Shown piece after piece: positions 53,251 through 64,000 of a stretch of 64,000 bases of DNA. The position numbers and the translations under genes are program-made. Below the pieces are notes generated by a model, which was not told the DNA's origin, searched no databases, and saw only the letters and a list, made by a program, of their open reading frames with translations. The stretch's first letter is position 1; the number at the start of each line of letters is the position of its first letter. This stretch comes from Channallabes apus (Eukaryota > Chordata > Actinopteri > Siluriformes > Clariidae), in contig CM060121.1 in the NCBI GenBank assembly GCA_030522415.1, positions 14,789,142 through 14,853,141 on the forward strand, written 5' to 3'.

Positions 53251-54309
53251 AGTAGAGTACAATTAAATTAAAAATAGAATTTTCAATAAAATAAATAAAA
53301 GTAATATTTTGTCTTATGTAAAATGCTAATGGGTTATAATTTCTCACTGTGAAAAATTTTGTTAAATTGTAAAAATTTGTAAAATTCAAGTTAAATTGAC
53401 AAAAATGTACCCATTGTAGGCGGCATGGTGGTAAAGTGGTTAGAACTGTCGCATTGCATATCCAGGGTCTGGGTTTGATTCCCGGCCAGGTTCAAGTCCC
53501 GCCCCGGGTCTATGTGCATGGAGTTTGCATGTTCTCCATGTGCTTGGTGGGTTTCCTCTGTCCAAAGACATGCAGGTTAGGCTAATTGGTGTTCCCAAAT
53601 TGCCCGTGTGTGAATAAATGTGTGTATGTGCGTGTACCCTGCAATGCATGTGCGTAAATCCCGGGGGGGGGGAGGACGGAGGGGACATGTCCCCCCCAAT
53701 CCGAGAGTTGTCCCCCACCCCCCACAAAAAAAACCGCACTCTCTATTGTGGAAAATATATGTATGTATACCTAAGATAATTGTTTAAGGAGAAAATTTTT
53801 TTTTATAAAATCACTGTAAAAAATAATCGTGCGTAAAAAAGATTTTTTGTGTAATTCTGTTTTGATTGGATTTCAAAATCTACGGCCATGACAGCTTACA
53901 GATACGAGATTTTGTGTGTTTGTTACAATACTCTGAAATAAACAACTCTGACCATTCACAGACTCCTCTCTCCTCTCTTACGCGGACGAATTGCGAAATT
54001 ACACCCACGAATGCTGTGTTACACCACTGTCAAAAATACGTCATCAAGGCCCCATGCACAAGAATTACTATCTGAGGGAATTGATTCGGCGCATGCTCCC
54101 CGCCATGCAAAAAATCTGATTTGTCATTGAACCTAAGAAAAACTTTGAAAATAACCATAATGGCGCAGTCTCCATGCTACAATAATAATGATAGAAGCAA
54201 ATTTTTTTACTGTGGGAACATACAGTGGTTACCCAATCGGAATGGTTATTATCACCGATGACAGCGGCCAAAATAAATCACTTGCATTTCAAAGTCATTC
54301 GTAAAATGT

Positions 54310-54323
54310 CCGCCAGGTGGCGC
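54310..54323 (+). promoter_or_regulatory. CTCF-like motif
   Basis: CCGCCAGGTGGCGC fits the CTCF core (CCASYAGRKGGCR type) at nearly every position. It is a motif match only. Confidence 0.35.
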
Positions 54324-55244
54324 AAAGTGACATTTTCACTCGTCGCAGTAAATACAATAGTGATGGTAATTTCCACATGAGTACTTTACACAACAAACAT
54401 GTAAAATCTGAACCAGAGCTATTGATATGTACTGTACAATAATGAGTAAAAAAAAAACATTGGTTAAATGTTGTTTAGATCAAGTTCACTAGCTGACAAT
54501 TTGATTTAAGTATAAACTGTTATATAGCGTATCTCTGTATCTGTTTATTGTTATTTAAGTTCTGGGTTATTTCAGGTACTTTAAACACATTGTTGTGTTG
54601 CTCATGTTGGGTCATATGAGATGTAGTCTACACCTGGTTGGGTTATTTTGACCCAACAACTGGTTTATTCATTTTTCTTTCGTTTCTCCAAATGGCAGCC
54701 TGCAAAATGTTCGAAATATTACTGTTATTGTGTCACAGGTGTAGTTTTTAGGCAGGAATGCATGTGTATACAGCTCAATTTAGAAAAAATGCCCCAGCGA
54801 TTTCAGAGCTTCAGGAAATCTCCAGGCGCTCTGCACATAACACTGGGCCAACTCATGTCGGAAAGAATTTTCTAACCATGGGCTATTGTTTTTTTTACTT
54901 ATAATATTTGTCAATTTAATTTAAATGAGGTTTGGGCTCAGGACTTCGATTTGGCATCGTGATTCTCCTCTTCAATTTACTACATAGTCTAATCAGCGCT
55001 CAGCCGCATGAATCAAGTTTTCCAGAGCGCACCGCAGAAGTAGACTAATGATTATGAATTATGAACAGCAAGCAGACTGACTCTGACCATTTTAAAAAAC
55101 GTTTGCGTTCATTTGCTGATGCGCTCAAGTTCACCAAAAACAATACAGAACAGCACACCTTATTTGCTTTCAAACATATGTACCCGGGCTTGCACCCTGC
55201 GCAATAAAATACTCTGGGTTTGTTGGGTTACAGTGGATTTTACT

Positions 55245-55460
55245 ACGCGGTGTGAGTGCGACGCGCGCACAACAACGCGGAAGTGCGGCATGCAAGCGGG
55301 GCAAATGGAACGCGCCCCAGGGACTTCAAAGAAGCGAGAGATGGGAGGGGCCGGTCCGGCCATCTGCGGGGAGCAGAGTCAGCGCGAGCGGACGGAGGCA
55401 GGAGCTGCTGTCCTCGCGGGCCCATGCTGCCACTCTGTCCGCTGCTCACTGCTCACCAGC
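55245..55460. other. CpG-rich segment inside the hAT-like element
   Basis: Dense CpG (GCGACGCGCGCAC, GCGCGAGCGGACGG) in an otherwise AT-rich element. It could be the element's promoter or captured host DNA. Several frames are open because the segment is GC-rich, and none looks like a known protein. Confidence 0.4.
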
Positions 55461-56445
55461 CTGTGCCCGCATGCCAACCAAACCTGCACATGTACCTTCC
55501 TTCCTTTCCATCCTCACTCCTTTAACACTTTCCTTCCCATTTTTTTCCTGTAAGACCTTGCCTCGAATCCGTGCTTCATGGTGCTGTGCAGTTAGGGTCG
55601 ATCCCGTTACATGCCCAAATGTAGTCAACAATATCAACAAAGCAATTGAGTATAGAACCGTTACAGATCATAACAGCCTACTGCATTTCATTCTTATAAT
55701 AAGGCAAAAACACAAGGAGGGCTGAATGACCGACATCTGCTGACACAGTAGAACGTCCTGACAATGTTATAATTTTATGGTCATTTATTTCAGTTAATAA
55801 ATCTACAAATTTAAAGAACACAAGATATACTGTAAGATGACACAAAACCCTACATGCGTAGGTTTTCTAATTACACATAATAAAATCTAAAGGCTCACTT
55901 TGTTAACATTTATTTCGCTTAAATTTGACCCTAATAAGATTTAATTTAATTTGAATTGTACATTTGTACTGTAATTTTAGTACTTTGATTATGAATTATT
56001 TAACTACAGTGTTTCACTTGATTTTATCTGCTACTACGTGCAGCTCTAAAGGAGCTGCAGCTCATTAATCCTGCAGAGAATGAACTAAGGCATGAGGCAT
56101 CCACTCAGCGGTAAAAGTCAACAAACGCACAAACCCAAATGCTGCCACCGAGCGCCGCAACAGTAAAACCAACATTCCGACTGAGTAACTACTGTATCTT
56201 TATAAGTACAATTTGACTGTATTATTTGTGTCCCCTTCAAAAATTGCTCATGAGAAATTTTATATTTATTGTCTCCCCCTACTGTTAAATGAAATTCATG
56301 CCCATGCTGCAACGGATTGGTACCCTGGCTAGCGTGTACCCCACCTCATGCCCTAAGACAGTTTAAAGCGGTATAGACAATGATTGAGTGAGTGAGATGT
56401 ACTCATTGTGTTCATCTAGGAGTTTAGCCTAGTTCAGTTAAGTTC

Positions 56446-56668
56446 AGCCAATTAAGTTCAGCCTTTATTCGTCACACATACATTGCACAGTGAAATTCTT
56501 TATTCTTCACATATCCCAGCTTCTTGTTAGTAGGCAGGGGTCAGAGTGCAGGGTCAGCCATTTTACGACGCCCCAGGAGCCGACAGGGTTAAGCAGCAAT
56601 CTTGGAGCTGGGGCTCGAATCGCCGAGCTTCTGATCGGTAACTCAGAGCCTTAAGGTCACTGCCTAGA
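56446..56668 (-). mobile_element. tRNA-derived SINE-like repeat
   Basis: On the minus strand: a degraded A box region (CCTTAAGGCTCTGAGTTACC), B box GCGATTCGAGCCCC, and the 3' tail GTGTGACGAATAAAGGCTGA. A different family from the 26187 SINE. Confidence 0.65.
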
Positions 56669-56967
56669 TCAGTTATTAATGGTTGGGCAGACCATATTCA
56701 TGTAGCGTTAGTACATTAATGAATTAGTGTCATACTTACATATCTGATAGTTGATTGTGAATACAAGAATGGACATGTATATACATAATACTGCATCTAG
56801 TTGATCCGGGTATAGATATAGAAGTTAGAAATAAAAATCGGGTGTAATTTATAATACTTCTACTTCATAGTGGGATTACTCACTCAGACTGTGGGTGTTT
56901 TCTATATATTGGTGGTCCAAAACAGCATGTACTTACTGTATTTTCCCAATGAGTTTCTACTGTATCC
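56669..56967. other. Gene-free spacer
   Basis: AT-rich, nothing recognised; part may be the 3' UTR of the minus-strand LINE that follows. Confidence 0.5.
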
Positions 56968-57437
56968 CTAAGAAGCTTTAGACTTCAACCTTGTTCTGTC
57001 TGTAGCCCTTAGCCCACGGATGAGCAGGCCATCGATCACCCTCCGCCAGCGAACTCGGTTCTGGGCTTCTTTTACTGCTTCACTCCAGGTGATCCCATAC
57101 TGTCTCAGCTCTGTTTCAGTGTCTCGCCTCGAGCTGTTTCTAGGTCTGCCACGTTTTCTCTTCCCCTGCGGGTTCCAAGTCAGGGCCTGGCATGTGGTGC
57201 TAGATGATTCCTTTCTGAGTGTATGCCCTATCCAGCCCCACTTCCTCCGCAGAATCTGCTTGGCCACTGGTTCCTGTCCCGCCCTTTTCCACAGGTCTTC
57301 ATTTCTGACAGGTGTTCAAAAATGTCTGGATTTTCCACAGCATAGTTTTTGTAGTCTTCCAAGTCTCACAAGCAGAAAGCAGAACTCATTTTACATTTGA
57401 GTTGAAAATGCGGAGCTTTATCTTCATAGTGATCTCC

Positions 57438-58216
57438 TTAGAAGTCCAGATGTTCTTCAACATGACAAAGGCTCCTCTCGTCTCGGTCTGTACCTCCCAG
57501 ATGTTCAATCACACGTCCAAGATATAGGAAGGTCTCTACCTCCTTGATGGGATCTCCCCCAACAGTGGTAGGAATGCTGGTAGTGGAGTTTATCTTCATC
57601 ATTTCAGTTTTTTCCCTACTGATCTTGAGTCCTGTTTGCGCAGATATGGTCTCAAGACGTGTGGTCTTGTCCTGCATTTGACTTTGGTTATGTGACAAGA
57701 GCGGAAGATCATCAGCAAAGTCAAGGTCGTCCAGCAAGGGTGTCCACTGGATCACATTTTTTCTGCCTGTCGTGGTGGACTTCATAATTCAGTCAATGGC
57801 CAACAGGAAGAGGAATGATGAGAGGAGACATCCTTGACGTACTTTCTTCACCTGAAAACTGTCCAACATATGCCCAGCATGGATAATTCGGCAGCTCATG
57901 TTACTGTACATGCATTGGATCATTACAAAAAATTTTTGAGGAACTCAAAAAGTGAAACATTTTGTCTCAGCAGTTTCCACAGGGTCTCTCTATCCACACT
58001 GTCAAATGCCTTCTCATAATCTATGATGTTGATGTAGAGTGGAGAGTTCCACTCCAGTGACTGTTCCACAATGATATGTAGACTGGCAATTTGATCAGCG
58101 CATGACCTGTTCTTGCGGAAACCTGCCTGCTGGTCTCGGAGCTTAGGGTCGACTGCCTTCTTCATCCTCTCCAGGATGACTCTGTTTAGAACCTTGCCTG
58201 GTACTGAAAGGAGCAT
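57438..58216 (-). pseudogene. RTE-like reverse transcriptase core
   Basis: AFDSVDRETLW (first catalytic Asp) in the frame from 58216 and FADDLPLLSHNQSQMQ in the frame from 57785 are the two palm blocks. The stretch between them (57786-57920) is out of frame, so there is at least one indel. The DAG/DAD-type catalytic residues are present. Confidence 0.85.
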
Positions 58217-58256
58217 AATCCCCTGATAATTGCTGCAGACACTGAGATCACCTTTC

Positions 58257-59275
58257 TTAGGTAGCTTGATGATATTTCCTTCTTTCCATCTGGCATTTCT
58301 CCCAGATCTTACTGAAGAGGCTGTAAAGAATGTTGACAGTACTTTCCATGTCAGCTTTAATGGTCAGTTCTAGTTTCTGGTTGGTGTCAGCAGATATCCA
58401 CTCTTTATATTGGTATTTCTTTTTTCCAAGTACCTCCTTGCAGCCAGAGTTTCTTGCTGGACTCCCATTGTATCTCAATGTCTGTCTCAGCATCATCCAT
58501 CAGTTCTTGCAAAGGCTGAAACCTGTTGTTCAAACTAATTTTGAAGGCCTCCTGTGTGTCTCTACATTTAAGTAGTCCAACATTGTATTTTGTCCGCATA
58601 TTACTAGAGGTACTGTGCTTCCTTAGCCGAAGTCTCACTGATGTTAACAAAAGATTGTGGTCAGAAGAAACATCTGTTCCTCTCATCACTCGCACATCCC
58701 GCCATGATCTTCTGAATTGCTGACTGATGCAGATATGGTCAATCTGATTCTCTGTGACATGGTCCGGGGATCTCCATGTAGCCTTGTGGATGCGCTTGTG
58801 TGGGAAGATGCTCCCCCCTATCACCAGTTGGTTCAAGGCACAAATGTCTGCAAACCGCTCTCCATTCTCATTTACTCATTTAAGTCCATGAGTGCCCATG
58901 ATGTCCTCATATCCTGTATTGTCTGGTCCAATCTTGGAATTAAAATTGGCCATTAGTATTGTCATGTCTTTACTTCTTCCCTTGTCAATGACTGACTGGA
59001 GCTGCTGGTAATACTCATCCTGTTTCTATTCCTTGGCATCATTTGTGGGGGCGTAGCATTGGATGATGTTCAGTCTGATGTTTTTCTTCTTGGTGGTGAA
59101 CTGTGCTGTTACAGTATGATGCGGGAGTTGACAGGTTCCCAGTCAATGAGTGCTCACTGTGCTTCCGATGCCAGCAACAGGGCCACGCCTTCAATGTGTG
59201 GGGCACCCTCCTCCATATTCCCAGAGTACAGTAGCTGCTCTCCTGATGCAAGTCTCAACTGTCCTGCCTGCAGCC
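58257..59275 (-). pseudogene. RTE-like endonuclease
   Basis: An AP-endonuclease-like part: APHIEGVALLL near 59200, TEHHPMLRPHK frame fragment, a degraded GDFN region, then the SDH motif in DVSSDHNLLL near 58655 followed by the linker. The N-terminal piece lies at 61534-61640 beyond the nested DNA elements. Confidence 0.8.
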
Positions 59276-59514
59276 CAGGACTGGACTGGGACCAAAAAAC
59301 GGCCCTGGCATTTTTGGCCATCGGCCAACCATGATCATTTAAACAATATGCTGAGGCATCTGACACATCAAAGGATATAGGCGCCACTGTTTTGTTCAAA
59401 ACATTAAACCACAGTAACCTGCATGGAAGCGAATAACCTTGGTAAAAAATTATTCTTAATTATTATTATTGTTATTATACAGTCTTTTATTAGCAATTCT
59501 CTCTCTCTCTCAGT

Positions 59515-59516
<2 letters not shown>

Positions 59517-59552
<36 letters not shown>
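59517..59552. repeat. (CA)n microsatellite
   Basis: About 18 CA units, preceded by a short CT run. Confidence 0.95.
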
Positions 59553-59556
<4 letters not shown>

Positions 59557-59858
59557 TGACCTCCAACCTAGCGAGGATGAAGTTCTGCACAAAACTCAGT
59601 CTACTATTAAATGTTTTTAAGTCTGACTGCAATAATTTGAGCATTTGCACAGTGTTAGCCTACAAATCCTCCAGATACATAGCTTACTATTTAGTGTAGA
59701 TGTAGACTACACTTAACATTTTCATTGTTAATTCCATGGGCTATCATCATTCTGCGTGTGTGTAGGCTTACGTGTGTGTACCTAGAAATCCGATAGTCAG
59801 CCATGTCATTTATATAACTCTGGGGGTTTATTTGTTGGCAATGTAGCCTAGCCTAATT

Positions 59859-61171
59859 ATGGAGGCAGATCGGTGTCATAAATAATTCACACAAAAAACA
59901 CGATGTTCACATGCGTAAAACCCAATTCACGTGCACGAAAAAAAAAATATTCACAAAAAAACACATTCACGTGCATAAAAAATATACATATTCATAATAT
60001 ACAATTCACAAATGTACAACTGTGCAAATCATGTGCATGTGAAAATCGACTTACGTGTGTGAATATCGCTGGATATGTGTATGTGTGTGTTTTTGAGACC
60101 TTGTTGGCACGTTGGAGCGTCATTCGTGCTCTTTAGCCAATCAGATGCGACCTTACTATTCAGTCAATCACAGCCCTGCACAGGCACGTGCAGGGGGGGG
60201 GGCGTTGGGTGCTTGGGCACCCGCAACTTTCCTCCAGGATGCCTCAAGGGCCCTTTTCTTGTTTTTTTTTTGTTGTTGTTTTTTTGTGTATGTGCTTATG
60301 GAGCCCTGTCTTTGCCCCTCAACAATAAAATTTAACTATTAATCTCAATTTTGCTAAATAAAATGATGTGGCTTGCATTAGTCACATGACTGTCATTAAC
60401 CAATGCATTAACCAATTAATTTAATGCAAAACAGTAAATAGGGAGTATAGCGCACACTATAGTCTATAACAACAAATGAATTGAAATAAATGAGCAACAG
60501 CGCGACAAACATTACCTGTCCATTTATGAACTGCACAAGTAGTGGTGGTCATTAACTGCTAGCTATCTGGGTAAGGGGGTTACAAGGGGGTCTGTAGCTC
60601 TATCCACCGGTTTAGGGACCATGTTTTGTTTTAAAGTAAGTTACTTTTATTTCACTAAAAACGATCTAATATGGATATCCACATAATTATGGATTATTAT
60701 ATTAATGATATAAAAAAACCCACAAGAAAATATATTAAGTAAAAGATGATATTAGGTTTATATTTCAAATTAGATAAAATGCTGATTTTACAGCAGTAAA
60801 ATTATTGTATCTCTACAGTTTAAACATTTAATAAGCATTGCATGTGCATGTTTGTGTTTTAAAAATTAAAACACAAACTTTTTAAAAAAGTATTACTAAT
60901 AATATATTATTATATTATGCCTCGTAAGGAGAGGAGGAAGAAACAGCTACAGAAGGAGCTGTGTGAGGCTGTTAAAGGCAGTGGATCCCTCAGTAATCCT
61001 TTTTTAACGTATCTTTTTTAACTTTGAGCACCCGCCCCTTTAAACGTCTCTGCACGGCCCTGGCCCTGCAGGAGCACTCAAGTAGCTCAGCTTTTGCACA
61101 GTCAGAGTTAATTACAATGGAAATCAAGGTTTTTTTTGTGTGAATTATTTATGACACCAATCTGCCTCCAT
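59859..61171. mobile_element. TIR element nested in the outer hAT
   Basis: About 40-bp inverted repeats: ATGGAGGCAGATCGGTGTCA, followed by TAAATAATTCACAC, at the left and its complement at the right (about 61131-61171). ATT on both sides (59856-59858 and 61172-61174) may be a 3-bp duplication. The interior is rich in TTCACGTGCAT-like words. The superfamily is unassigned. Confidence 0.78.
60181..61062 (+). mobile_element. Inner hAT element (882 bp)
   Basis: The ends CAGGCACGTGCAG and (complement) CAGGGCCGTGCAG, with the exact 8-bp duplication GCCCTGCA (60173-60180 and 61063-61070). It keeps about 30 codons (MPRKERRKKQLQKELCEAVK) from 60917. They could be the start of a deleted transposase. 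Confidence 0.9.
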
Positions 61172-62018
61172 ATTGTCTGGACCCCCCCTTGCTCTTTTCT
61201 CTCTTTTTCTGGTTTATCCATTGTTATAGACGGACTCATCTGAAACTCCGGTCGAACTCTAAACAGCAGACTTTGTCAAGGGCAGATGAGGGCTGGCCAG
61301 GAAGGAGGCAGGGCGTGGCCTGAGATTTCATTGGACTAGCTCAATGTCCTTTAAGACAGTCAACCAATGGGCCGCGATTCGTGTCTCAGATACTCTACCA
61401 TTGCGGTAATAAATAAATTGGCCTAATAAATAAAAAATAGAAAAATTTAATTATGACTTGACACCCCCGGCCCAAAAATGTGCGTCGGCCCACCGGCCAT
61501 TGCCCGGTATGCCCTATGGTCAGTCCAGGCCTGCTGCAGCCACATTGTCTCACTCAATCCTAGCACATCAATCTTGTATCTTTCCATCTCTTGCGTTACT
61601 TGAATTGTTCTTCCTGTTTCATACATTGGTAACAGCCGGTCCTAAGCCTGGATAAAGGAGGAGGTGTAAAATATATGTACATAATAACTTCAAGAACAGC
61701 ATTAAAGTAAAACATTTGAATGATGCAGTAAAACAATTGAATGATGAATGACGAACACGGTTGCGGTGACTGAGAGCGCATAATTTCAAATCAAATCAAA
61801 TCAAATCAAATCACTTTTATTGTCACGTCACGTTACTGGTACACTGGTACAGTACACGTGAGTGAAATTCTTATGTGCAAGCTACACAAGCAATAGTGGT
61901 GTACAATTATAAGAATAAATACGTATGCATATGAATAGTACAGTATAAGAATAGTATAAACTAAAATAATATAAATAAAAAAATTAAAAAATTGTAAAAA
62001 TTGTGAATGCAAGTATAC

Positions 62019-62065
<47 letters not shown>

Positions 62066-62137
62066 TGTATTTACATCTACATATATCTATATATACATAC
62101 ATACATCTACATATACACATATATGCATACATGTATA

Positions 62138-63747
62138 CAGTGGTGTGAAAAACTATTTGCCCCCCTCCTGATTTCTTATTCTTTTGCATGTTTGTCACAC
62201 AAAATGTTTCTGATCATCAAACACATTTAACTATTAGTCAAAGATAACACAAGTAAACACAAAATGCAGTTTTTAAATGAGGGGTTTTATTATTTAGGGA
62301 GAAAAAAAATCCAAACCTACATGGCGCTGTGTGAAAAAGTAATTGCCCCCTGAACCTAATAACTGGTTGGGCCACCCTTAGCAGCAATAACTGCAATCAA
62401 GCGTTTGCGATAACTTGCAACGAGTCTTTTACAGCGCTCTGGAGGAATTTTGGCCCACTCATCTTTGCAGAATTGTTGTAATTCAGCTTTATTTGAGGGT
62501 TTTCTAGCATGAACCGCCTTTTTAAGGTCATGCCACAACATCTCAATAGGATTCAGGTCCGGACTTTGACTAGGCCACTCCAAAGTCTTCATTTTGTTTT
62601 TCTTCAGCCATTCAGAGGTGGATTTGCTGCTGTGTTTTGGGTCATTGTCCTGCTGCAGCACCCAAGATCGCTTCAGCTTGAGTTGACGAACAGATGGCCG
62701 GACATTCTCCTTCAGGATTTTTTGGTAGACAGTAGAATTCATGGCTCCATCTATCACAGCAAGCCTTCCAGGTCCTGAAGCAGCAAAACAACCCCAGACC
62801 ATCACACTACCACCACCATATTTTACTGTTGGTATGATGTTCTTTTTCTGAAATGCTGTGTTACTTTTACACCAGATGTAACGGGACACGCACCTTCCAA
62901 AAAGTTAAACTTTTGTCTCGTCGGTCCACAAGGTATTTTCCCAAAAGTCTTGGCAATCAGTGAGATGTTTTTTAGCAAAATTGAGACGAGCCTTAATGTT
63001 CTTTTTGCTTAAAAGTGGTTTGCGCCTTGGAAATCTGCCATGCAGGCCGTTTTTGCCCAGTCTCTTTCTTATGGTGGAGTCGTGAACACTGACCTTAATT
63101 GAGGCAAGTGAGGCCTGCAGTTCTTTAGATGTTGTCCTAGGGTCTTTTGTGGCCTCTCGGATGAGTCGTCTCTGCGCTCTTGGGGTAATTTTGGTCGGCC
63201 GGCCACTCCTGGGAAGGTTCACCACTGTTCCATGTTTTAGCCATTTGTGGATAATGGCTCTCACTGTGGTTCGCTGGAGTCCCAAAGCTTTAGAAATGGC
63301 TTTATAACCTTTACCAGACTGATAGATCTCAATTACTTTTGTTCCTGAATTTCTTTGGATCTTGGCATGATGTCTAGCTTTTGAGGTGCTTTTGGTCTAC
63401 TTCTCTGTGTCAGGTAGCTCCTATCTAAGTGATTTCTTGATTGAAACAGGTGTGGCAGTAATCAGGCCTGGGGGTGACTACAGAAATTGAACTCAGGTGT
63501 GATAAACCACAGTTAAGTTATTTTTTAACAAGGGGGGCAATTACTTTTTCACACAGGGCCATGTAGATTTGGAGTTTTTTTTCTCCCTTAATAACGTAAA
63601 CCTTCATTTAAAAACTGCATTTTGTGTTCAATTATGTTATCTTTGACTAATAGTTAACGGTTTTTGATGAGCAGAAACATTTAAGTGTGACAAACATGCA
63701 AAAGAATAAGAAATCAGGAAGGGGGCAAATAGTTTTTCACACCACTG
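62138..63747 (-). mobile_element. Tc1-like transposon with long terminal repeats
   Basis: 1610 bp, starting CAGTGGTGTGAAAAACTATT with the complement at the other end, and TA duplications at 62136-62137 and 63748-63749. The terminal repeats are about 210 bp, each with a second inner motif (GTGTGAAAAAGTAATTGCCC), the IR/DR arrangement. It carries a single-frame transposase with few lesions. Confidence 0.94.
62356..63368 (-). pseudogene. Tc1-like transposase
   Basis: Start ATG at 63368 (MPRSKEIQEQ). A deletion of about ten bases soon after it shifts the frame. Then comes a continuous frame: paired-type HTH region (ALGLQRTTVRAIIHKW), GRPTKITPR hinge, second HTH (STIRKRLGKNGLHGR), DDE blocks LWTDETKV, VLQQDNDPKHSSK and SPDLNPIEMLW, ending AAKGGPTSY. 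A single in-frame TAA follows DETKV at 62905-62907 (probably GAA-to-TAA). All three catalytic acidic residues are intact. Confidence 0.92.
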
Positions 63748-64000
63748 TATACACATACACACACGTTTGTGAGAGTATGTCTACTTGTGTATAATGTATA
63801 AGAATGTCCGCAATGAATGTTGTGCAAAAAGGCAATTATGTGCAGTATGGAGTGGAAAGTGGCTTAGTGACTATAAAGTGACAGTGTAAAGTGACCGTGT
63901 AGTGTCTATGAAGACCTATTGGTCAGTGTTCAGCAGTCTGATGGCCTGATGATAGAAGCTGTCCCTCAGCCTGCTGGTTCGGGACCGGATACTGCCATAC

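Larger units (their letters stand above)
53647..56306. mobile_element. hAT-like non-autonomous DNA element (2.66 kb)
   Basis: The insertion splitting the SINE. The ends CATGTGCGTAAATC and (complement) CATGGGCATGAATT form a short imperfect inverted repeat. An 8-bp duplication CTGCAATG/CTGCAACG (53639-53646 and 56307-56314) differs at one base and suits hAT. I see no transposase. A CpG-rich segment lies at 55245-55460 and a CTCF-like site at 54310. Confidence 0.75.
53418..56396 (+). mobile_element. SINE split by a hAT-like element
   Basis: 53418-53646 holds the tRNA-like head and body of the same SINE family as 26187. 56307-56396 holds the rest (GGATTGGTACCCTGG, TTTAAAGCGGTATAGACAAT, GAGT-rich tail). 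The flanking duplication ATGTACCCATTGT/ATGTACTCATTGT (53405-53417 and 56397-56409) proves that both halves are one insertion. Confidence 0.92.
59276..61533. mobile_element. hAT element (outer) in the LINE endonuclease
   Basis: Ends CAGGACTGGACTG and (complement) CAGGCCTGGACTG, with the exact 8-bp duplication CTGCAGCC (59268-59275 and 61534-61541). No transposase. It contains a CA microsatellite (59517-59552) and a second TIR element with another hAT element inside it. Confidence 0.88.
56968..61640 (-). mobile_element. RTE-like LINE with endonuclease and RT, split by hAT elements
   Basis: Non-LTR retrotransposon on the minus strand. Fragments in order from its 5' side: YKIDVLGLSE near 61570, then (after the DNA elements at 59276-61533) SGEQLLYSGN, CCAPTNDA-like sequence near 59040, SSDHNLLLTSVRLRLRKH near 58650, NRVILERMKKAV and IIDYEKAFDSVDRETLWKLL near 58000-58170, LLDDLDFADDLPLLS (catalytic box) near 57735, and RKWGWIGHTLRK and RGRPRNSSRRDTE near 57150-57260. 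Multiple frameshifts. The clade is uncertain; RTE is the best guess. Confidence 0.85.
61786..64000 (-). mobile_element. LINE 3' region split by a Tc1 element
   Basis: 61786-62137 repeats the CAAAT-tailed 3' end seen at 6080. 63748-64000 carries GTTCAGCAGTCTGATGGCC and CTGGTTCGGGACCGGATACT, sequence common upstream of that 3' end in fish LINEs. The element runs off the right edge. A TA microsatellite lies at 62022-62055. Confidence 0.75.

Noticed and set aside
55113..55725. Frames of 89-157 codons in the CpG-rich hAT-like core
   Set aside because: Three overlapping frames are open because of base composition; none has a recognisable domain or splice context.

Overview
The window is vertebrate nuclear DNA, almost certainly from a teleost fish. 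The evidence is one recognisable host exon (neuronal pentraxin 1 type) and a repeat set typical of ray-finned fish: Tc1/mariner fossils, tRNA-derived SINEs, an L2-type LINE whose 3' end carries a GAATT-like tail, DIRS-like elements, and three different Ty3/Gypsy elements (Gmr1-like, Mag-like, Tf1/sushi-like). I cannot name the species. No rRNA, free-standing tRNA gene or CRISPR array was seen.

Layout. 1-1000: first coding exon, 5' UTR and TATA promoter of a minus-strand nptx1-like gene; its other exons lie to the left of the window. 1000-10200: gene-free DNA with microsatellites, SINE and LINE tails and several decayed Tc1/mariner copies. 10226-15048: a minus-strand DIRS-like retrotransposon (gag, RT, RNase H, tyrosine recombinase, inverted terminal repeats, internal complementary region) sitting inside a Tc1 fossil. 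16850-37172: a deep nest. A Tc1-like remnant precedes a second, plus-strand DIRS copy, which is split by an L2 LINE (20673-36533). The LINE's esterase-like ORF1 is split by a Gmr1-like Gypsy element (25153-35914), whose integrase is split by a 3.8-kb foldback DNA element (29104-32913). That element contains a Tc1 transposon (30086-32077), and a SINE (30174-30554) sits in the Tc1 terminal repeat. A second SINE breaks the Gmr1-like RNase H. 37547-42299: a Mag-like Gypsy element on the minus strand. 46653-51799: a Tf1/sushi-like Gypsy element on the plus strand. 53418-56396: a SINE split by a 2.66-kb hAT-like element. 56968-61640: an RTE-like LINE split by a hAT element, which holds a second TIR element, which holds a third hAT element. 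61786-64000: a LINE 3' region split by a Tc1 element (62138-63747).

The only host gene is nptx1. Every other coding sequence belongs to a mobile element, most of them broken. The most informative features are the Gmr1-like gene order (gag-PR-INT-RT-RH); the sushi-like element's complete -1 frameshift signal and self-priming site overlapping its gag start; and target-site duplications that fix the order of nested insertions.
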